From positions 1,054,001-1,118,000 of the forward strand of contig OY752149.1 in the NCBI GenBank assembly GCA_963573315.1: 64,000 bases of DNA, given 5' to 3'. This DNA comes from Entomortierella parvispora. Lineage: Eukaryota; Mortierellomycota; Mortierellomycetes; Mortierellales; Mortierellaceae. Under the pieces are notes generated by a model. It was not told the DNA's origin, did no database searches, and saw nothing but the letters and a program-made list of their open reading frames with translations. The translations under genes and the position numbers were made by a program. Of the stretch, positions 1 to 10,597 are shown in pieces; the first letter of the stretch is position 1; each line of letters begins with the position of its first letter.

Positions 1-833
1 GTGATATTGGTGATGTTAAGGTCGTAATACAATGGGGATATCCTTCAACAATATCATCACTTATCCAACGCCTTGGTCGCGCAGCGCGTAATCCTGATAT
101 CTTAGGGCAAGCAATTCTATTCGTTCCGAGTCGTGCGCCTGACAAAGCCAAGATAGATAGCGATATCTTTCGATACGTAACTACAAAAGAGTGCCGCCGT
201 AAGGTCTTGAATGATATTTTCGACAACGAGGACATACCTCGATATCCGGAGTATCCCTGTTGCGACATTTGCACTCCTTTTGAGCCGCCGGTTGTTAATC
301 GACAAGAACAAGATGACATCGACGACAAAAACAATGTTGCGGAACCTGCAGCAAACGAAAAGCCACCATACCAAGGACGAACGGAAATAGAAAAAACGTG
401 CTTTCGTCTAGCAATCAAAGGATGGAGAGACGCTACCTTCAAGCGCGACATTCAGTCTATCAGCGGGTGCCTAATATCAGCAATTGTCATAACCGATAAA
501 AACATTGAGATACTTGTCGCAAAATGTAGGCACATTACGAGCCCACAATCTGTTTCCAAGCTCACAGCTAATACCTGGGAGGCCTATGATGAGACTTACA
601 AAGACCAGCTAGGCCAAATATTGGTCGAGCTCAATATTATCATCCAAGCAAGGAGAGAACGGGAGAAAGGTAGAAAAAAGGAGGAGAGGAGCAGGACCCA
701 TTCAACCACTGTTACTCAAGAGGATGAGGACGTCTCAAGCACTACTGGAGCAGGAGCTCGTCAAGATATATCCAGCGTGTCGCCTCAGATACCCGAGCCG
801 GCGCCCATTCCAAAGCGCCCCCGTCACAACTAG
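1..833 (+). CDS. RecQ-like DNA helicase, C-terminal part (5' end outside window)
   Basis: The reading frame is open from base 3 to a TAG at 831-833. Near the start it carries helicase motif VI, IQRLGRAARNPD, the arginine-finger motif of superfamily 2 helicases. This is followed by a RecQ-type zinc-binding segment: ECRRKVLNDIF, then CCDIC about 25 residues later. The rest (roughly residues 100-276 of the visible part) is a helical region and a charged, Ser/Thr-rich tail ending in a basic PKRPRHN. RecQ helicases unwind DNA with 3'-5' polarity, but this divergent type is not a standard BLM/Sgs1 orthologue. It faces the DUF6589 gene tail to tail with only 51 bases between stop codons, which suggests a linked module. 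The ATPase motifs lie outside the window, so activity cannot be judged. Confident as RecQ-like; the specific role is unknown. Confidence 0.85.
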   Translation, partial: DIGDVKVVIQWGYPSTISSLIQRLGRAARNPDILGQAILFVPSRAPDKAKIDSDIFRYVTTKECRRKVLNDIFDNEDIPRYPEYPCCDICTPFEPPVVNRQEQDDIDDKNNVAEPAANEKPPYQGRTEIEKTCFRLAIKGWRDATFKRDIQSISGCLISAIVITDKNIEILVAKCRHITSPQSVSKLTANTWEAYDETYKDQLGQILVELNIIIQARREREKGRKKEERSRTHSTTVTQEDEDVSSTTGAGARQDISSVSPQIPEPAPIPKRPRHN

Positions 834-884
834 TCGTCCCTTTTATTAAACTTGATATTGGGGAGAAATGGATGGGCAGAAGTT

Positions 885-3327
885 CTAGAGATCTAAGATA
901 TTCGCCCCTTCCCCAATATATTGGCGATATGTATCCCTATCAAAATTTGGTTCCGCATCCTCTCCTTGATCCTCTTCATCCTGTTCAAATGGAGATTTAG
1001 AGCTTCTCTCTCTGAATCGAACGACCCGTTCATTCTGGAGGTTCTCAATCCCTGTCTTCAAAAGATCTACCACCGCTGATACGTCCTTACTCAATTGAGG
1101 CCCAGGCGCCGACTCAAAAATCCTGTGTTCTTGGAGACTTCGGACAATACGGTCGATATCACCGGCAGCAGCATGCTGGCTGTGGAATGTACTATTGTGT
1201 GTTATTGAAAACTCCTTGTGGATTTTGTTGGCGACTTGGGAAAAGACTTCAATATTGGGGGAAATACACTCTGCAAGAAACTCCCAAGACGAATTACCAC
1301 CTTTAGCCGCGTGGATGACTTTTACCAGTAAATTACAATGCTCTTGATAAAGATCCGCCGGCAGCCATCGATTCTCTTTTCCCGTTGTATTCACAAGCCA
1401 TGATGACATGAGAGCCCTCTTGGCCTTTGCTGTCCAGGCATAGCGCAGACCGCAGTGGAGATGTAGTAGTTCATTCGCGTAGTTTTTTGTCGATGAAGAC
1501 TGAACATAGATGGTAATCCATTTCAACGACTCTTCGATCCTGCCAATGTCCCCCGATCGGATTGCGTCAGATAGATCAACATACAGAAGTGCATCACGGA
1601 TGAAGAGGGATGCATTCCTGTCGGCCACCTTTTGCATGCCTTCCAACGAGGCTGGGTCAAGGTAGTGTTTAAGCATATTGTCGACTGTAGTCTTGACTTG
1701 ATTCCGCAAGCTCGCCTTGGTATGCCCTGTAGCCATTTCGTCCAAATTCTCGATCCCAAATTCTAGTTGCCAAAGGCGCAATATCATACCATCAAGTGTA
1801 TGGCGGATGAGCTCGTCCACTGCGTGGAAATCGTGGTTTTTAACACCAACCCGCTTCCGCTTTAAGAGGTCTATGATCTGAGCCAGTGACCCTCCTGTAT
1901 CAGGCGATCCGTGATGGGTGCTGAGGATGGTCTTGGCAAACATCATTTGGAGGTGGAAAAGTTGAATGACTGGCACCGCCCATTTGAGTTCATCAAAAAT
2001 CGTCTCGTCGCCTGCTAGCATCGCCGTCGCAGATCGGACCCGACTGATTGTCAACTGGTCGCCTGCAATGAAATGATTCTGGTCCTCCTTGAACGAGTTC
2101 TTGTCTAGTCCTACTTGTTGGCGGACATGGTCCATGATTTGCTTGTTGCCTTCAACTGTTGACTGGTCGATATGCATTGCCCGTAAAGGGTAGGTCTCTG
2201 TCTTCACGGGCTTCAAAAGGTCTATGGCTGGCTTGGGATCCGAGCAATTCTTGAAAGTATCCTTGTGGTGCCGAGTAAGCACATCGATCAGATGATATTT
2301 ACGGGCCTCATTGAGAACGGCACAGCCTGCTTCATCTGGTATGAGATCTCTAAACCGAAGCCGGCGGTAAAAATCCTCAGGTTTCCTCATGGGCCCAGGG
2401 TTGTCACCAATTACAATTGTGGCAGTAGTCCCGTTTTCGAAGGTATCGCTGTTGTTGATCCGTTGATCATATTTTTGGAACCGTATGTTGATGTTGTCGT
2501 AAAGGATCATCCACTGCAGGTGAAAGGCTGCGTAGCGGGCCCGTGATAATGAGTCATTAGACAGAGTCCTCAATGATGTCAGGATGGAGGTATAAGAAAC
2601 TGAAAGTCCAATACGGGACATGACTTCGATAACCTTGCGTGCACAGCCTTCCTGGAATAGATATAAACCAAAAATTTGTTGGAGTAGATTGCATCTCACA
2701 TTCCTTCGGAATAGAATGATGCTGGTAATCGTCTGCAGGTTATGATACGATCTTCCGTCGCCAGTGATTTTATCCAGGACATAGAAACTGTGAGGCGCGT
2801 GCTTGCTGAGATGGGTTGAGAAGGTTCTCATGGCGAAGTTGACCAAATCTTGCTGTCGAACCGAAACGGATGAAAGATGTAGGTTTTGATTTTTAGAAAG
2901 CGCGTCAACCTCGGTGCGCATCCTGTCCGCAACCATATTTGTAGCCACTTTTAACAGCTCGTCGTCCTTGTCGATGTGGGAGCTCCAATTGTTCAGCAGC
3001 AGTACGTGTGTGCCTGCCTTGTAAAAGTTGGATCTTTTGTGTCGGATTCGGCCCGTATCTGGTTTCTTCGTGTCGAAAAAATACAGCAGGAACTCGGACA
3101 TTGTGATCCTTTCTTCTGACATTACGCGAAGCACATTCTCGACGGAACGGGCGAGAGGGTCGCCTGCACAGTCTACAAACACGAAGTCTGCGAGAACAGA
3201 AAGTTAAACCATTGTAGAACGGTAGACATCGCTTTGGCTACTCACTCAACTTACTGCGACTATCAGTTAAACGGATTGGTGAGAAACGCCGAGCTCGTCG
3301 AGGGGCGGTAGGAGCCTTCCCGACCAT
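885..3327 (-). CDS. DUF6589-family protein (possible transposase-derived)
   Basis: Two exons: 3255..3327 and 885..3187, joined by a GTAAGT..TCGCAG intron (3188-3254). The first ATG of the long frame's own exon lies well inside the protein; the upstream ATG at 3327 adds a basic N-terminus and joins in phase, giving 791 residues. The sequence resembles the fungal DUF6589 family: a central YDNIN motif (about 2490-2500), KYDQRINNSDTFENGTTA, then GDQLT (about 2049-2063) and FHLQM. The order D...GDxLT...fHlq is reminiscent of DDE transposases, but a catalytic glutamate cannot be assigned by eye. The C-terminus is acidic (EQDEEDQGEDAEP). No stop or frameshift is visible. Function is unknown; a role in a mobile element with the neighbouring RecQ gene is inferred. 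Confidence 0.8.
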
Positions 3328-3825
3328 AGCAGACTCGAATGGGGGCGAATTCAGCGAGTGAATGGGATGAGGACATGGCCGCGTTTTTTCCCGTTTTTTT
3401 TTGACCGTTGGACAAACGAATGGATCAGAGTCACGTGTTGCAGCTTATAGTCACGTGTATGCATGATTGGAGTATTCAGGCTTCTACAGCATGTAATTTA
3501 TTGCATGGGGTTTGTGCGCCTTCCTTATAGGACTTTCCAGCCAAAAGTGGCAACTCTTTTACCAGCCTTTGTGAAAGCAATCTGGAGCCTTCCGTCACGT
3601 GAGTAGGGAGGTGGAAGCCCTTAAGCGCTTGAGCAAAGGATGGGTCGAGCCTAGGCGAACCCAAGGTGGAGATCGTCATGTGACCATTGTCCCGTGCGCA
3701 GCTTGCGCCCATATGGGCCAACTTGTTCGCATTATTACCGTAGCCCATCAGCATCCACTTTACTCAGCATCCACTTTACCCATCCATTACCTCCATTACC
3801 TCCATTACCTCCATTACCTACCAAA
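3328..3825. promoter_or_regulatory. Intergenic promoter region with three CACGTG boxes
   Basis: This is the space between the divergent DUF6589 and ATG18 genes. It has three CACGTG E-boxes at 3432-3437, 3452-3457 and 3596-3601, which could bind a bHLH or Cbf1-type factor (inferred). Immediately before the ATG18 start are a duplicated 16-base unit (about 3750-3781) and four copies of the 9-base unit CCATTACCT (3784-3819), probably in the 5' untranslated region. Confidence 0.5.
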
Positions 3826-5830
3826 ATGAACGTCGCCGTCAAGGGGAGTGATCTGCTCTTTATCAACTTCAACCAGGACTTCAGGTTCGTCCGCAGTCTG
3901 CCAAAAACTTGCGTGACCATGCCGCGCATTCAACACTTGTTAATGCGCACAAAAGCTGTCTCTTTACAGGAAAGTGTTGTAAGAAAAACACCAGCTGATC
4001 ATACAGTATCTCATTCTCTCTTCAAAAACACACAGCTGCATCTCGGTCGGCACGAAACATGGATTCAAGATATACAACTGCGACCCGTTCGGAAAATGTT
4101 ATTCCAAAAGTACGTGGCAAAAGAACGCGTCCTCAGAACAGAGACTCCGGATCAAATAAGGACATGGACTAACTTCCCTTGCTCGCTATTACCCGTCAGG
4201 CGATAGCTCAATTGGAATTGTCGAGATGCTCTTTTGCACCTCTTTGGTCGCCATCGTCGGTGCAGGAGATCAGCCAGCATCATCACCGAGAAGACTACAG
4301 ATCATCAACACAAAAGTATGACCTAATCATGGATTGGCGGCATTCTCGCGCGACAGAATAGAAGGAAACTAACATATTCCTCTGTACTTTATCTTTAACT
4401 GCAGCGCCAATCCACCATCTGTGAACTCACCTTTCCGACATCAATCCTCTCCGTAAAACTCAACAGGAAACGTCTTGTCGTCGTTCTTGAAGATCAGATT
4501 TATGTTTACGACATTAGTAATATGAAGCTACTGCACACAATCGAGACGAGTCCTAATCCTCATGGTAAGCGTCAGCAGCGTCCCATATCGGCTCGACTGC
4601 TTGTGTCGTGGCGCAGCTGTTAAGGACGCACGGCTTACTCGACCATTCCGCTTTTGTTTCTGTATAGCTATCTGCGCACTGTCCTCCTCGAGTGAAAACT
4701 GCTATCTGGCCTACCCTTCTCCGACCCCTTCCCCTTCGGCCTTTTCCAGCAATGGTCGTAACGACAGCCATGGACCTTCAGGGGACGTCTTGATTTTCAA
4801 CGCGCTGACTCTGCAAGTCGTCAACATTGTTCAGGCTCACAAGACATCAGTATCCAACATTGCAATCAACTCTGAGGGTACAATGCTCGCGACCGCCAGT
4901 GACAAGGTAACGAATGTCGCCTTATTTCTTTGCTTTTGTGTTTTTGATAAAAAAAAAGACGACACCTCCGGCAAGCAAGAACTGATCACCGCAATTTCAT
5001 TATCAAAAGGGCACTGTCATTCGCATCTTCTCGATACCCAATGGACAACGTCTATTCCAATTCAGACGTGGCTCGCAGTCAGCACGGATCTACTCTCTTT
5101 CATTCAACCTTGCCAGTACTCTTCTTTGCGTATCTAGCGCAACAGATACGGTCCATATTTTCAAGTTGGGAGGATCAAACCCAGCGCCTCCATCTAACGG
5201 CGGCCCAACTGACGGATATTCGGAGGGTCTGGGTCTAGGAAGCATGAGGTAGGATTTAATATCGAAAAAGATGATCCAAATATTCCCTTACGACCATGGG
5301 ACAATACACCAACCACAAGCTTGCTTTGAAAACTGTAGATCCATGGTTCGAAGGCAATCTATGAATATCGGCAAGAATCTTGCAGGAAGTGTTGGATCAT
5401 ATCTCCCAGGAGCCATTACAGAGATTTTCGAGCCTTCGCGTGATTTCGCACATCTAAAGCTACCTACTGCAGGAGTACAGAGTGTCATCGCCCTCAGCAA
5501 GTATGTTGCAAGGCTGTGGAATCGTTGTGTTGCCTGTCAATATTGGCTAACACTATTCTTTTACTATTTTTACTATTTTTGCTATTTTTGTTTCTCCTTA
5601 GCACGTTGCCGCAAGTTATGGTCGCCACTTCCGATGGCTATCTCTATCAATATAACATTGACCTGGAGAATGGCGGTCCATGCGTGCTACTCAAGCAGTT
5701 TAGGTATAATACTATACGATATATGAGCACTTCAAACACTACATATTTTCTTAACGGTTACTCTTTTTCATCCCTGATATTTTCTAGCCTTTTGGAATCC
5801 CTGGATGACAAAGAAGAAGATGAAAAGTGA
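3826..5830 (+). CDS. ATG18: PROPPIN WD-repeat protein Atg18
   Basis: Nine exons: 3826..3884, 4036..4109, 4200..4315, 4405..4564, 4668..4906, 5010..5248, 5339..5500, 5602..5703, 5788..5830. They join in phase to 397 residues. Family landmarks are FNQDFSCISVGT near the N-terminus, [24 protein letters not shown], a blade with VIRIFS, the phosphoinositide-binding FQFRRGS, and the C-terminal blade with [17 protein letters not shown]. Atg18 binds PI3P and PI(3,5)P2 through the FRRG motif. It acts with Atg2 in autophagosome growth and controls vacuole or endosome morphology. A Ser/Pro/Gly-rich loop follows the FRRG blade. The start at 3826 is fixed by the match of the first residues to the family. 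The intron count is high for so short a gene. Atg18 is more likely than the paralogues Atg21/Hsv2 from overall similarity, but that is judged by eye. Confidence 0.93.
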
Positions 5831-6097
5831 TGCGAAGAGCAAAGCGCGCGTGGAATGCGGGTTTCACGTGACTTTTTTCAATAAATATGGGTGCGTTTCG
5901 CGTTTTTAATCCGCTCAGCATTCCTTTCACCTTTAATCTTTTAAATCTTCTGGCCCCTGAATCAGCAACTCACGCCGAAACGAACAAACTGAATTCGTGT
6001 CCACAAGTACAGGAACAACATCTCGGAAATCGGATCGTTTCGAAAACGCGTTTCTACTGCCTTCGACATCTGAGAAGACTGAGAAACTATAATCACC

Positions 6098-8661
6098 ATG
6101 CAGGGTCCCCCCTCCAACAACTTTTATGGCAACAACCCTGCGCCAGGTGGAATGAACTCGGGCGGAGCCGCAGGTTCAAATAACCGATGGAGTGTCTCGT
6201 CCAACTTCCGCCAATCCGTAACCAGTAGCAGCGCCCACAGAAACAGCATGTTGAACACTGGGGTCATGATGTCTCAACGCCCCTCTCCTATGGGACAATT
6301 GAACAATGAGGAACATAACATGCTGAATAGCAGTGTAATGGGACCCCCAATGGGCACAAGTCGGTAAGACTATACTCCCAAAGTCAAGTGGTTGAAAGTG
6401 CTTGTAGCCGCTCTTTTCTGTTTCTTTGCCTGAACTTTGAACTAATTATCCTCTCTCACAACAGAAGCAGCAGTGCAAGTGGCTTCGCTCCAAGGCAGTC
6501 CTTTTCTGCAAGCGGATCTCGGATGACAGCTCAGGTCAACCCTATGAACCAAAGAGATAACCGGCCGATCAAGGACAAGAGTTATCAACGTGGCGTGGTG
6601 AATGAACTGGTCAACTATTTAAATCAATCTGGATATCAACACAACGTTACCGCGAAAACCCTGACACAGCCCACCAACAAGGATTTCCAAGAAATTTTCA
6701 AGTTTCTTTACCATAAGCTGGAGCCAGAGTTCGATTTCCAAAAGAAGCCTGAAGACGAAGTGCCTGTGCTTCTGAAAACTATGAGGTAGGATTGCTTCAC
6801 CAGCTGTAGCGCCTAGTCTGAGGATCAACAACCAGGCTCTTACTTTCTACGGTTCTTTCTGCGTTAGATATCCGGCAGCAGACACCATTACACGGACAGC
6901 TCTCTACGCAGTAGGAACGCCACATTCTTGGCCCAATATGTTGGCTCTGATGGCTTGGATGGTAGAAGTTAAATCGGTAAGCAAGAGGACCCAGTGTCAA
7001 CAGAAATTAATCGCTCACGAGCCTGGAACAACTTTTTCTAAATGTCGGCATCTTGATTTCCTTGCTATCAGGTCATCGAAAAGCACATGGAAATGCTGGA
7101 TCAGTTCAAATCAAGCAATGCGCAGTACAGGAATCGGGATATTATCCCAGAGCTTGACATGACCCAAGTATCTCCAGATCGCGCCCTCTACTATTACCTG
7201 ATCCAAACATACAAAGGGTGGATGCTCTATGGCCTCTATAATGACCCGGATTTGGAGGAAAATTTGTTATTGAGTTTTCAGCGACGTCAAGAATACGCTG
7301 AGGATCAGGCGCGGCACTTGCAGGACTCCACTGAATCTCTGCGGGTTGAACTAGAAACATCTTTGAAAGAACCCGTAAGTGTATTTTGGAAGGCTTTCGA
7401 TGAAGGAACCGATGTACTGGAACTGCTATCTGACTACCGATTATCTGATATCTTTTTTTTTTTTTACTGTTTTTATTTCATTGTCTAGTCGAAACTGGAG
7501 GCAGTGAAGGGTGATGAACAGGTTCTTGTCAAGGACAGGCTCCAATTTCATAAGGCGCTTGAATACACAGGACCGAGGATCGAGGAGGTTCTTAAGGCCA
7601 ACAATAATCTTAGGTTCAGTTTAGATGGCAGAAAAGGCAAACTGGATGACCTTGAGCGTGCCGCCGAAGAATATCAAGAGATTGTACGATCACAGACCAT
7701 GACACGAGCCGGTCTGGAAGCGAAGATCGACGAACAGAACAAGCTGCGCCGGAAAGAGGAAAGTTTGAGGCAGCATGTTAAAAACCTCGAAAACGAGCAA
7801 CGGTCTTTGGACAAGCGCTTCCGTGAGAATGAAGCCAAAGCGGAGGAGGTGGCGAAGGAATACAACGACTTGGCGATCCGAACGGGCTTCGTGCCCATGT
7901 CAGCAAAGTATGCTGGTGGAAAGGACTACGAATTACAGCTGGATCTCGAGGCCACTCTTTCTGGGTCTGGCAACATCTTCACGGTCGATACTAAAGGAGC
8001 TGAGAGAGCTGTCAGTGCGCTGAGGAACCAGCTTACAAGAGATGTGAATCGAGTTTCAAGCGAATTAGCAGCAATGAGAGAGGATGCCGAGCAACTGGAA
8101 GACCAGTATGAGGATGAATCAACAGAACTCCAGATGGTAGACCACAAGTACACCCAGCTCAACAAAAAATATCAGGAAGAAAAGGACGTAAGTGTTAAAA
8201 GTTTTCTCTTTTGCGTGATTGACATTGAGATTTTTTTGCTAATGCCGTCCATATATGACTGCTAGGCTGCACGATCAGAAACACTCCAACGGCAGGCGTT
8301 CGTGGAATCGCAGGAAGAAATTGTCCAGAAAATGATCCAGGACACCAGCTACCTTGTATCAGAAGCTGAGCGGCTGGACAGCGAGAATGCGCTTTTGGAG
8401 AAGCAAGCAGCTCTGATCATAGAGCAGACAGACAAGAGGGTCCAGGAGGTCCTACAACACTTGAGCAAAGCCAAGCAACAGGTCGAACAGCAGGTGGGCG
8501 TTATTCAGTCGATGGCAAGTAAGGAACTTGAGGATACACTACTTCAAAAAGATCAACTCTTGGAAATTTTTGATGCGGAATCGAACATGGAACGTCGTCG
8601 AGCCAAGGATCCAGAGGCAACGCTTATTAATTTTTCCAGGGATTTGATGTTTTCACAATAA
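6098..8661 (+). CDS. NDC80: Kinetochore protein Ndc80 (HEC1)
   Basis: Six exons: 6098..6363, 6465..6785, 6868..6976, 7072..7374, 7489..8187, 8266..8661; 697 residues. The N-terminal ~110 residues are Ser/Asn/Gly/Met-rich and basic, like the unstructured Ndc80 tail that binds microtubules. The calponin-homology domain follows: RPIKDKSYQRGVVNELVNYL, TQPTNKDFQEIFKFLYHKLE, EDEVPVLLKTMRYP and SWPNMLALMAWMVE. After residue ~330 it is almost all heptad-rich coiled coil, with a break near GFVPMSAKY. Ndc80 pairs with Nuf2 and joins Spc24/Spc25 to link kinetochores to spindle microtubules. Length is close to yeast Ndc80 (about 690). A CACGTG box lies about 230 bases upstream (5865-5870). No oddities. 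Confidence 0.95.
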
Positions 8662-8738
8662 ACACCCATTTATCTCAAGTCAAAGTTATCACAAAAGCGA
8701 TGGTTGTAGTGACTATACTGAAATGCTCGATGGTCTGT

Positions 8739-10373
8739 CTACTCGTCGTCTTCATTTCCTGCTTCAGTCACATTCTGTCCCCCACCGCCACCAATGTCCT
8801 GGCCACTCATTAACAGCTGCCTCAAGATCTCTGGTGGGTATTCGGCTCCTCGGACTTTGACGTTATAACAAGCCAACTCGATCTTGTTGAGCGATTGCTT
8901 TAGGACGCCCATCTTTTTGGAGATGGGAGAGGCCCTCGTAAGTGAAAGGCCATCAAAACCAGATTTGATGTCCCGAAGAAAGTTCAAAATTTGCTGCACT
9001 CGCACTTCTGGTGTTGGCAGAGCCGCTGTGGCGGTACTCGGATCCTGAGGCACGGCAATTATGGATTGTCCGAGTGTGTTGATGGCTAGACGCATCAGCT
9101 CTCCTGTCAGGTCGGCAATACCGAGCAAGTAATCCTCATCCGTGACCTCCAGGCTCAGTCGAGTCAATGGTGCCGGTGGAAGAGATGGAAGAGTCTCTGA
9201 ATTTGAGGAAGCTGCTAAGCCAGCTGCGGCCACTGCAGATGCTGTGCTTTGATCGGTATCGACGGCCATAGGCGATGGTGGTGTTGATGATCCCGTTTCG
9301 GTCATTCCTTCGCTCTTGAGTTCTGCTGCTGGTCTTGTCGCTTTTTGTTTTGTTTCCTCTTTGTTGTCTCTGGTATAAGGACCACGTCGAGAATCGTCGC
9401 CACCACCGCTGCCACTGCCACTGCCGCCACGACCACTACCTCTTCCTCTGAATCCACCTCGTCCTCCTCTTCCACCGCCTCTGCCCCCTCCACCTCCAAA
9501 GGACGACGTCTCGGCGATACTAATGATCAGATCCGGATTGCTCATTTGCTCTGGTGTGGTCATAAACACAAGATCCTTTTCCAATGCACTCTTTGGCATG
9601 AGTGCACCGTGAGTTAAATAGTATTCCAGAGTCAACGCTTCGATCTATGAAAAAATAAGAGATGCAGTCGTTGTTCAGGTTAATCGATTGAAATCGTAAA
9701 GGACGACATTGAGAAAAGGCGCCATTGCGTGGTGGTTTCTCGTACATATTCTTGCATTGCTCCTGAAATACTCCTCTGGTAGCGGTAATAATTTGAATCT
9801 TGAAGGTCAATAGCAACACGGTGGAAGAGCTTGAGAACTGTGGCGTGTTTTTCCTTGAACTCGACCAAGGCCTCAGAAGATGCTGCGAACTGCGGGAGGA
9901 ACTCTTTGGGTTCCGCACGATGGAGGGCAAAGATCATTTTTTTGCTAAAATTGTTGATGTCCCTAACAACATTTCAAATTCAAAAGTAGATCATCAGGTT
10001 CAGTACGAGTCGCCTTTGTGTTTTGGCCGTGCCCGGGCTTGGTCCTGCTCACTGCATTGCACGCCTTGGGGATATACCTGGAGACCTTGATGATCCGTTC
10101 ACGTTTCTCGTGCTAGAAGAAAGTGAAAGAACTCGTTAGATCTTTCCATTAGGTCTGCGCTGCAATTGCTCCGTCTGTTTTCCCAGGGTGCTTTACGTGT
10201 TGCTCCAGGATATCGCGATAAATGCCAAAGTCCTTGACGACAGACTGACCCAGCCTGGCGCGAACAGATTCGCTCTTGGAGGTGTCTTCATGGACCATGG
10301 CCGCAAGCAAGGGATCAGGGACGGAGGCCGAGGACGCAGGCGGGGTTTCCATGTGCACGTCTGAGGGGTCCAT
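8739..10373 (-). CDS. TSNAX: Translin-associated factor X homologue with an internal RGG-rich insert
   Basis: Four exons: 10197..10373, 10078..10112, 9746..9944, 8739..9644; 438 residues, in phase throughout. TRAX and translin form the C3PO ribonuclease, which degrades RISC passenger strands and processes tRNA or pre-miRNA fragments. Visible landmarks are HEKRERIIKVSS, MIFALHR, a helix ending ISGAMQEYIEALTLEYYL, then YLLGIADLTGELMR and KKMGVLKQSLNKIELACY. The two glutamates of QEYIEA and the aspartate of IADLTGE match the known C3PO catalytic acids of animal TRAX, so the enzyme looks competent. Unusual: exon 4 inserts about 110 residues between the catalytic glutamate helix and the aspartate helix. 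This insert has an RGG/GAR stretch (GRGGRGGFRGRGSGRGG) and an acidic/Ala/Ser region, making the protein about 150 residues longer than human TRAX. The promoter is shared with the divergent gene starting at 10598. Confidence 0.9.
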
Positions 10374-10597
10374 GGTGGCGAATGTCTGTTGGGATGTGGA
10401 TGCAATGCAAAAGAAGACAAGGAATTGGCTCGCGTGTCAACTCTGTGTGTATTTGTGTAGAGTGTGAATCAATCGTGTGTGGGACAGTCACTTCACCCGT
10501 TTATCTTTCTCTTTCTTTTGCGTCGAATTCCTTTACAGTACTCTCCGGACCCATTACACCCTTCTCATCCCTCATCCCCTGAACAGCTGGAGAATCC

